Part shown: positions 57,003 to 64,000 of the stretch, piece after piece | How positions within the stretch are numbered: the first letter of the stretch is position 1 | How the letters are laid out: the number at the start of each line of letters is the position of its first letter | Origin: Petunia secreta | Taxonomy: Eukaryota > Streptophyta > Magnoliopsida > Solanales > Solanaceae | Length of the DNA stretch: 64,000 bases | Direction: 5' to 3' | NCBI GenBank assembly: GCA_029990175.1 | Contig: JARKIP010000049.1 | Location: 10,332,001 to 10,396,000, forward strand | Notes under the pieces: generated by a model | The model's database searches: none | Told to the model about the DNA's origin: nothing | Seen by the model: the letters and a program-made list of their open reading frames with translations, nothing else | Made by a program: the position numbers and the translations under genes

Positions 57003-58065
57003 CAAAAAATTTCACCTAGTGCCCTCAATAAGACATGGTCTTACCTAATTGCCCACACTTACAAATGTTTTAAGTAAATGCCCTCCACATCATAGCTCCC
57101 TTATGAAAGGACTATTTTGTCCAAACTTGTTTAATTCACGCTGAACATGTTTCCTTCTCTCTTTCCCCATTCCTGGCATCCTTCTTTCTTCTTTGTGTGC
57201 TGGAAATTTGAGATTTTTTCTTGTGTTTGCTTGATTCCAGTGATTTGAAGGTTTTTATTGCCTATGGCTATTAGATATTCATGTTTTGCATAGAGATTAA
57301 AATCTTGACCATGGCCAAGAGTTGCATAGACTTTCTCTGCAAGGTGCTTATTGCAGTAGAGTTTAAAGTCTTGGCTATTGCCAATACTAGCAGAGATGTT
57401 CCGTGTAAGTTGTCGCTTCCACCCGAACTTAGAGTCTTGGCTATTGCCAAAAGTTGCAGAGACTTTGTCTCCAACTTGTTCAGTGCAATAGAGGTAGAAG
57501 TCTTGGTAATTGCCAATACTCTTAGAGATTTTTAGTGTAAGGTCCCCCTTGCAGCAGAACTTAAAGTCTTGGCTATTGCCAAGAATTGCAGAGACTTTCT
57601 CTGCAAGTTTTGCACTGCAATATAGGTAAAAGTCTTGGCAATTTCCAATACTTGCAGAGACTATTTGTACAAGTTGCTCCTTCCACTAGAGTTTAAAGTC
57701 CTGGCAATTGTCAATACTTGCAGAGATTATTTGTACAAGTGGCCCCTTCCGCTGGAGTTTAAAGTGTTGACTATTGGTAATAGTTGTAGAGACTTTTTCT
57801 GTAGTTGTAGAGACCATGACAACATGGCTTAAAGTCTTGGCAATAGGCAAGAAGTCTCTACAAGCCTCCCATTACAGTAGAGTTTAAAGTCTTGGCTATT
57901 GCCAATACTTTAGAGATTTTTAGTGTAAAGAGATTGTTTTCCTGAAGTTGGCCAGTGCAAGAGGGCTTAAAGTCTTGGCAATAGCCAAGAAGTCTCTCCC
58001 AGGTGCCCATTGCACCAGAGCTTAAACTCTTAGCTATAAGCCAAGGGTTGCAGAGACTTTCTTTG
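57003..58065 (+). repeat. 1.06-kb insertion with a minisatellite, flanked by a 28-bp direct repeat
   Basis: Interrupts the YDEDFEKLHRKR exon. The exon sequence GACTTTGAGAAGCTACATAG (continuing to 28 bp) occurs on both sides (56975-57002 and 58067-58094). From about 57290 to 58050 a unit of about 60 bp is repeated 11-13 times, with TTAAAGTCTTGGCTATTGCC and AATACTTGCAGAGACT as the core. Open frames here follow the repeat period. Confidence 0.8.
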
Positions 58066-58691
58066 AGACTTTGAGAAGCTACATAGGAAAAGGAAAGAGG
58101 ATGGTCAATTGGGAGAATGGGCCGAGCGGCCTGCTGAGACTACACATGTAAGATCTTAATTTTGGGCCTGTTTCATATTCTTTAACATGTATATATATAA
58201 AGCTTATCACTGATTCTATTGCAAATTGGGTATATATACTATTTGGACGAGTGGTGTCAAAGTCAGCCGCCTTCCGTGGTTGTTAGCTCAACCGAACCAA
58301 TACTTAAAGATGAAACTTCATTATGGCTTAAAGAAGTTGGTAGCCCAACAAAAGGTAAAGCTTATGGGCTTGGGTCACAGTATTATTTGGGTCTTTGTCA
58401 TGCTTCCTCTAGTTCACTCAGAATCCTGAAGAGATCTATGCACTGCAGTGTAAAGTGCAAATGTCGAAGGAACAATGCGATCCAGCCCGAGAAAATCTTA
58501 TTCGATTGGAGAATCTAGTTCATGACCTCGTGGCAAAGCGTCAATGATCTAATCCCCAATATAAGTCTGAAGAAGCATATTAGTTAGATGTTGTGATTTT
58601 GTTTAGACTTGCGTTAGCTGCTTATAGTTATGGTTGTTTTAGACTTGCACCGGGTTACTTAGACTTGTTTCTTATTATGGTTATTAAACTT

Positions 58692-59325
58692 TGATGCAAG
58701 CGGAAATAGGGATAAGTAATCAAACGACACAAATAAAGATAGAGGAGAAAAGGGATAGGTAGAAGAAAGAAAGGATAGAAATCAAGTGGAGATGCAACTA
58801 ATCAAGCTAAGTCATCAATGTTTAACCCTATTAATTAGCAATAAAAAATAAGAAGAATATCCAAGGGGGAAGAGACTTGAACTCATACAATGGATCTCTC
58901 ACTCTCACACAAAAGAATGCAAGAGGGATCTTAGAAGAGGTAAAGAGAATTCTCCCACCCACACTCTCAAAAGAGTATACTCAATATTCATCAATCAACT
59001 AGCTAATGAATAAACCCTAGAGTTAAGCTATTTATAGCAGCTAATTAAAATACAATGATAAATGGACTAATAGCCCCTACACTAATTCTGCCCGTAGTTC
59101 GGGCGCTTTCATGTTCAGGCGCTCTCCTGTTCGGGTGTTATCTTGCTTGGGCGCTCTCCTGCTCGGGCGCTCTCTTGTTCGGGCGCTCTCTAGTTCGGGC
59201 ACTTTCTAGTTCGGGCGCTCTCCTGCTGCGTAGAACTTACTTTCCATGCCCTCTTAAAGCACTGTAAGCTCTTGATGTCGATTATGAATTCTCTACGGTT
59301 TCAAGTGTTTATCTGGATTGCACCA
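58692..59325 (-). mobile_element. Solo LTR related to the 28.3/39.6-kb LTR family
   Basis: 634 bp; on the minus strand it begins TGGTGCAATCCAGATAAAC and has CTTCAA/CTTGACT-type landmarks in the order seen in 39618-40251, and ends ...CTTGCATCA. Flanks AACTT (58687-58691) and GACTT (59326-59330) are a TSD with one mismatch. Its GC-rich block (59094-59226) is a GTTCGGGCGCTCTC repeat in place of the GCGATCGC repeat of the relatives. It sits in the 3' UTR of the TnpA-like relic. Confidence 0.7.
59094..59226. repeat. GTTCGGGCGCTCTC minisatellite in the solo LTR
   Basis: Eight or nine units of 14-18 bp. It gives an Ala/Leu/Ser-rich open frame that is a repeat by-product. Confidence 0.85.
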
Positions 59326-59501
59326 GACTTACTACTTATTATGATTATTAAATATATTTGTCAATTATATTATGGTTATTTAGATTTTCATAAGTATACT
59401 TACTTATGTCTAAGTTTATGATTATGATTTAGATTTTCCTATGTTGATGGTTTATACTTGCTTACGATTATGGTTATTTAAGACTTGTATTTGAATGTTT
59501 A

Positions 59502-61784
59502 TGACACGACCCGGAATCCGGTTAGGCCGTGCGGGCACCCGACATCCTCCCCTAAACCCGTCGGGCGAACCCTTACCAATTAAATTAGGAAAATAAATAT
59601 AATTTCATTCATAAATAAGAACAAGACTTTAAAAAAAAAAACTGACATACTGATACCTCTAAGCTGTAGAAAAGAAATTACAGCTGACTACTCAACATAC
59701 TGGGTTTAGGGCTATCCAGACTAGACATCTAAGAGTACAAAAGAAGACAGATACCTCCTGAAGGGAGTAAAATGCAACTAAAATAATAACCAATAAACTG
59801 GTGGCCATCCGAAATAAAAGCTGGCTCACCCTGACAGCTGAAGTCGTCTTCGCTCCTGAACAACGTGGCGAACTCAATCCTGGAGCGAACCTGCCGAAAC
59901 GAAATAGATAGACAAGAAACAAACAACAAACAAGGGTGAGTCAAAAGGACTCAATAAGTGGGGTAGACTAGCCACCTCAAAGAATAGGATAGCTAGACAG
60001 GGAGAAAAGAAACAGATAGACTAAATTCCTCTTATTTAAATTATAAAAAGGCGGAGCCAGATAATAACCGGAAACACGCATGAAACCATAAACTCAGCCA
60101 GGAATACGAGCCAGAAACATATCAACAAATAAGCAATGCACGTAGAAGCAGAACAGTAGTTATGTACCAGAAGCCTACACAATGGTATGAAAAGAAATGA
60201 AATGAAATAAGATGAAATTAAATGAAATGAAATCTGATGCAAAGGGTCACATGTGCCCGTCATCCCATCTCGAAGCGGAATACTCTTGCTCCTGGGGCGG
60301 AATACTCCTACCCTAAATATGATACAATGGAGCGGAATACTCCTGCTCCTGAGGCGGAATACTCCTGTACCCAATATGATATGCAATGTAATGCATATGA
60401 ATGACATATAATGCATATGAATGCAATGTGATGCAATAATAACCCTTCACCGGCGCGGGACTCTCATCGACAGCCGGGAAGTAGATGGCAACTCACAACC
60501 AGAGTACAATGCTCAGATCCTCAATGCAATACCAAAAGGACATAACATATAATATACATGTAAATCCAAAGCTAAGGCGTAAGGAGTATGCCAATCGACA
60601 GCTACACACGTAAGGAACACGTAGTAGAAAATCCACGAGGCCAGGTGCCTCCAAATAAATGGATATAAACACTTACCTTGTTACAAAGTTAGCAGTTACT
60701 CAACAACTGCTTTATCCTTTGGATTCACTGCCAAACGATCCTGCTGTATTCAATAAGAAGAAAACTATATCAAATAAGGCTAAAAGCTTCATTCCCCACA
60801 TCTTAGGAAAATTCGGTTAGGAACCTGATACCCTATACGCATACGCAATACGCAGGCCAGGCCTATATACAGGGTTTAAGGTCACATAACCAAACCCTAA
60901 ATAAATTACATTTATATGTTGCCCATAACTCACTGAGTATGAATATATAATCAATTCCATTATCGGGGTCCAATTGACCCTTTAAAGTATCAATTTACGT
61001 CATTAGAGCGATCTCTAATATTTCTATTTTTACCGTTAAAATATATTCAAACACACGTAATAAACTCAAATAATGCATTAACATCATTACCTTAATGTTT
61101 CAGGATAAAAATTCTACTTTTCTCCGGTTCTTTTCTCATTTTCTGGCATATATTTTTCCTTCTGCGCGTTCTGCTTCTCATTTCTCGTTCGGTTCTATTT
61201 TCCATATCATTATCTAACTTTGTCCTTAGATTAGCTAAGGACCACCGTTTCTATATCTATATATATATTTTTTTCTTTTATTTTCTTTTCTTTTCTTTTC
61301 TTTTCTCGATGAAAATTAAACGGTACCCTATGATATTGAAATAATTCAAACTTTTGCACACAAGTTATACAAAATATATGTAACACACTCACTAAAGCGG
61401 ATCTCAAATCGGACTCCCGAAACTCAAGATGCGAATTTAAACGGAAAAGGTCAAATTATTTAACTTTCGGCATTTTAGCGGAAACTAGCCGAACAACATC
61501 GAAAGTCACTTTCGAAAGTTCACAAAAGTCACAAATAATCATACGAACCTAACGGCGCTTTTGGATTTCGAATCGGAGCTCATTTGCCAAAACCGAACTT
61601 GAAAATTTTTTTTTTAATATTTATCGACAATAAAAACTGAAACATTCTTCCGATGCCTACCAAACGAGGTCTGATTTAGCTCAAATTTTACAGACATGTC
61701 CTAATAGATATTACGAATATTTTAAAATTATCGGTACACCATTCGGAGTGCTAACTTCTGAAACGACTAACCGAGGTCGTTTCA
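59502..61784 (-). mobile_element. Gypsy 3' LTR (minus)
   Basis: On the minus strand a polypurine tract (AGTTTAAGTGGAGGAGAA) at 61785-61802 is followed by TGAAACGACC (LTR start, 61784). The LTR ends CCGGGTCGTGTCA at 59502. Upstream of the tract, CGTTCGAGGACGAACGAGAG is the sequence usually found just before the 3' LTR in Tekay/Del-type gypsy elements. Length 2.28 kb. Includes GAGCGGAATACTCCTGCTCC repeats (60270-60370) and a TTTTC microsatellite (61270-61305). No 5' partner in the window. Confidence 0.7.
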
Positions 61785-61802
61785 TTCTCCTCCACTTAAA
61801 CT

Positions 61803-62200
61803 CTCGTTCGTCCTCGAACGAGCCTAAGTCTAAAGCAAGATTCACGCTGATAACAAAAGAACTTGCACGACTTTCATAAACTATCCCACGAAATTTTTCT
61901 CATGATTACAGAATCAAAATTATAATACGAACACCGAACTCTTGGAATAAAACATATTTGGATAATATGATAATACCATTGCCAGGATTATTCTAACTAA
62001 GATGATCCTTCCTCGATCACGAGAAGAGAGTTCTACATTTTTGAAACAAAGATACACGAAACTTTGAATGGGTTACCATGATTCAGCCGATAATCACCTC
62101 TTTGATATACCTTTCGATATTGAACAGGCCGATGGAACCAAGAATTAGTTCACGCTTGACGCAATAGGGGGAGCTTTTGAGGTATCTTGTCACTACTCAT
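61803..62200 (-). other. Gypsy 3' internal edge, no gene
   Basis: Short stretch upstream of the polypurine tract on the minus strand; no integrase chromodomain could be read. The origin of 61900-62200 is unclear. Confidence 0.4.
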
Positions 62201-62244
62201 TATAGAAGATTTGATGCAAGCTATATTATTTTACGAATGCACTA

Positions 62245-62540
62245 TGCAACATCTCAGTTGATTTTAGTGTTGTTCCGCAAGCTCCTTGTGGGAATGTAGT
62301 TACTCATATCCTAATATATATCAAAGGTTCATCTGAACAGGGTCTATCGTATAAGAATAAGGATCATGCAACTTCTACTGGATAGTATGATGTATACCAA
62401 GAATGATCTTCAGACTGCACATCTACCACAGGATATTGTCTTTGAATTAGAATTATTATGATGTGAAAAAGTAAATATAAAAGCGACATGTAGTTGGACC
62501 TTCAGCTGAGGCAGAATACCAGCAACAATGTTGATTACAT
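62245..62540 (+). pseudogene. copia RNase H fragment, heavily decayed
   Basis: VVTHILIYIKGSSEQGLSYK followed, after stops and shifts, by TTGYCL and PSAEAEYQQQ. These correspond to the copia RNase H blocks (YIKG-PG-GL-Y, SGYC, RSSAEAEY). Several stops. A different copia lineage from the 50.6-kb element. Confidence 0.65.
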
Positions 62541-62607
62541 GTGCACTTACAACGCTAAAGTAACTTCTCAAAGAGTTGAGGTGTGAAGGTGATATGCAAA
62601 TGATGGA

Positions 62608-63009
62608 TTGACAACAAGCTGCACTAGACCTTTAACTCTAAATTTTCATGAAGTAAAACAGCGTCAGTATGAGGATCTAGTTCTAGTTGAATACAAACAG
62701 ATAGCTAGAAGAAAACCAGAGTCACCATACATGGTTACTACTGATGGTGTTCCCATGTATAAAGATAGACTCTGTGTTTCTGATGTTGCAGATTTACGTG
62801 GACAGATTATGATAGAGGCACATTATTCCAAATATACTGTTCATCCAGTTTCATCTAAGATGTACCATGATCTTACGCATATTTATTGGTGGGACGGAAT
62901 GAAGTGTGACGTAGCAGAATTTGTGGCTCAGTGTTCTAATTTCCAGCAAGTTAAAGTCGTGTCATTTTTCCAGACTTTATGCTTTCAGCAGATAGGTACG
63001 TATATATGA
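62608..63009 (+). pseudogene. Gypsy integrase N-terminal (zinc-binding) fragment
   Basis: The peptide contains SPYMVTTDGVPMYKDRLCVS, LRGQIMIEAHYSKYTVHP, KMYHDLTHIYWWDGMKCDV and FVAQCSNFQQVK. This is the H-H-C-C zinc-binding domain before the integrase core: His of AHYS and HP, then C--C, where the second Cys is now Phe (CSNFQQ instead of CPNCQQ). The lost Cys and the truncation right after it show decay. It is on the plus strand, opposite to the gypsy LTR at 59.5-61.8 kb, so it is from another copy. Confidence 0.85.
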
Positions 63010-63084
63010 TCAGGTTCCCAACTTATCTCTAGCATTAATAGATTATTAGTGGGTTTAGCAATGATCGACACTCATTGTAGGTTT

Positions 63085-63130
63085 CTGTCGTGGCCCTAGG
63101 TTGGGTCATCACAAAAATGGTATCAACACC
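63085..63130 (+). other. Possible LTR end and primer site of another gypsy copy
   Basis: GGTTGGGTCATCACA followed by AAAATGGTATCAACACC looks like a gypsy LTR end (usually GGGTCGTGACA) and a degenerate tRNA-iMet primer site on the plus strand. Confidence 0.45.
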
Positions 63131-64000
63131 TTAGAGATTTAGTATTACAATTCAGTATTTGGAGGAAAACTCCTCCACTTAAAGCACAAACTCATAAAGC
63201 TATTTGAATAGGAATACACATCCCCGCACCGTCTGTTGGACTAAAGAAGATTAGCTAAAAGCTGAACGTAGGCAGACCTAAGCTACCAACTACCCGTTCG
63301 AGTTGTCAAATAGCTGCAACTCTCGAGTCACAACTCCATACATTTTCTATAAGCACCACCGCCTGATGGATCAAATCCAAGGTCAAATGATGCCTCTCAT
63401 TACACATAGTAGCCTTGAAAAACAATAATTTGCTTACCCGGGTACCTTGACACGCACTCTGGCTCAACATAGGGGACATCACGAGTGGCTACTAACTGCC
63501 CAAGCCCACTAGTGTCGGATAAAGAAGAATTGGCAACAGACTGAGGATAGAAATAATTAGAGCTTTAGGAAGCTCTTCTTCTTATTTATTTGGCTACCAG
63601 AGCTAGACTACTTATGAGTCAGGTTAATTGAAGAACCGCAATTGAAGAAATAAACATTAAATGAGCTTTAGGGAACAAAATCTATGTCAATTAAACCTCC
63701 CTATAAAAAGGAAACTCTGACAATTTACTAAAAACCCTTTTATAACCCAGAGAAGCTCATAGGATAACATGACTTTACTAGAGTTTTGAACCAAGAGGAG
63801 AGATCGAATATTACTTACTAACCACTTTACACAGAAAGAAACAATGACACTCTCTGATGGTGATGAACTAGAATCCCATCATCCAACCAACACGAAATTC
63901 CGAGAAGAGAGGTAAACTGATTTGACATAATAACAGAAGGTGGAACAACAAGATGCCAGGCAGACAATACCGACACTTACTGCCAAATCTCTCGTATTTA
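63131..64000. other. Unassigned sequence to the window end
   Basis: No domain, terminal repeat or RNA gene recognised. By position it could be the leader of the gypsy copy whose LTR end is at about 63113. Confidence 0.4.

Larger units (their letters stand above)
55440..58547 (+). pseudogene. Decayed TnpA-like (transposase_24) gene, third copy
   Basis: Diverged relative of the genes at 12357-14178 and 44739-45991. Recognisable exon pieces: LEYYNRLVIAPDGN (about 55585-55631, donor GTAAGC), PSHKSTRAVMNFVRSFYND (56161-56286), WYPFYVHRMNDNF with WWDFPEFKIKCEQ and DDSLHTNVQ (about 56370-56615), YDEDFEKLHRKR (56966-57002, resumed at 58074), and the last exon (58219-58547) with LKDETSLWLKEVGSPTKGKA, YGLGSQY and a C-terminal coiled-coil (ENLIRLENLVHDLVAKRQ). 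Stops (TAATGA near 56509) and frame shifts disable it. A plastid-derived tRNA, a MITE and a minisatellite insertion lie within. CACTA termini were not found. The part before 55585 is GC-rich but only tentatively assigned. Confidence 0.7.

Noticed and set aside
57281..57832. ORFs with repeated VLAIANTCRDY peptides
   Set aside because: By-product of a 60-bp repeat whose unit is a multiple of three; both strands are open and the repeat interrupts a transposon exon.
59055..59267. ORF rich in Gly-Ala-Leu-Leu-Phe
   Set aside because: Encoded by the GTTCGGGCGCTC minisatellite of a solo LTR.
1..64000. Endogenous pararetrovirus (caulimovirid) sequence
   Set aside because: All RT traces have LINE, copia or gypsy context (FADD in an L1-type frame, copia YVDD with LTRs); no movement or coat protein signature seen.

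Overview
This window is plant nuclear DNA made almost entirely of transposable elements, with no intact host gene. Evidence for a plant: four CACTA (En/Spm) elements with TNP2-type and plant transposase_24-type genes, Ty1/copia and Ty3/gypsy LTR retrotransposons with tRNA-iMet primer sites, Ogre-like LTRs with a tRNA-Arg-type primer site, Stowaway MITEs, a decayed plastid tRNA-Asn, and a captured piece of a CYP87-like cytochrome P450 gene. The mix resembles Solanaceae-like eudicot heterochromatin. That family-level placement is inference. Many insertions could be bounded by terminal repeats plus target-site duplications (TSDs).

Layout. 0.75-2.86 kb: LINE reverse-transcriptase remnant (minus). 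2.9-4.4 kb: a Stowaway MITE and a 1.18-kb long-TIR foldback element with a 10-bp TSD. 5.4-6.4 kb: MULE-like element with a perfect 9-bp TSD. 6.7-7.0 kb: 5'-truncated LINE with a 14-bp TSD. 7.07-17.02 kb: a second MULE-like element (perfect 9-bp TSD) split by a 7.67-kb CACTA element (7117-14786) that carries broken TnpD (TNP2) and TnpA genes; two related repeats at 18.3 and 21.6 kb show the unfilled target site. 17.8-23 kb: foldback elements, minisatellites and an array of hairpin units. 23.8-25.0 kb: hAT element with an 8-bp TSD.

25.2-41.4 kb is a three-level nest. A minus-strand Ogre-like solo LTR (TSD AACTC) contains a minus-strand LTR element that keeps only a protease-like ORF and a linker ORF (28281-40251, TSD ATTTC). 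That element contains a young plus-strand Ogre-like fragment (30586-37051).

41.5-42.9 kb: non-autonomous CACTA element carrying antisense CYP87-like exons. 43.3-48.7 kb: a CACTA inside a CACTA, the inner one with minus-strand TnpD/TnpA remnants. 50.6-54.7 kb: a copia element (TSD GTAAG) with a gag-to-RT deletion and an exact 1008-bp in-frame tandem duplication in its pol region. 55.4-58.5 kb: a decayed TnpA-like gene holding a plastid tRNA insertion, a MITE and a minisatellite insertion flanked by a 28-bp repeat. 58.7-59.3 kb: solo LTR related to the one at 28 kb. 59.5-64.0 kb: a gypsy 3' LTR (minus) followed by copia and gypsy fragments.

The genes do not form a host pathway. The functional theme is element biology: two-gene CACTA systems (TnpD catalytic, TnpA DNA-binding) with different palindromic subterminal repeats in each element, non-autonomous derivatives using other elements' enzymes, and gene-fragment capture.
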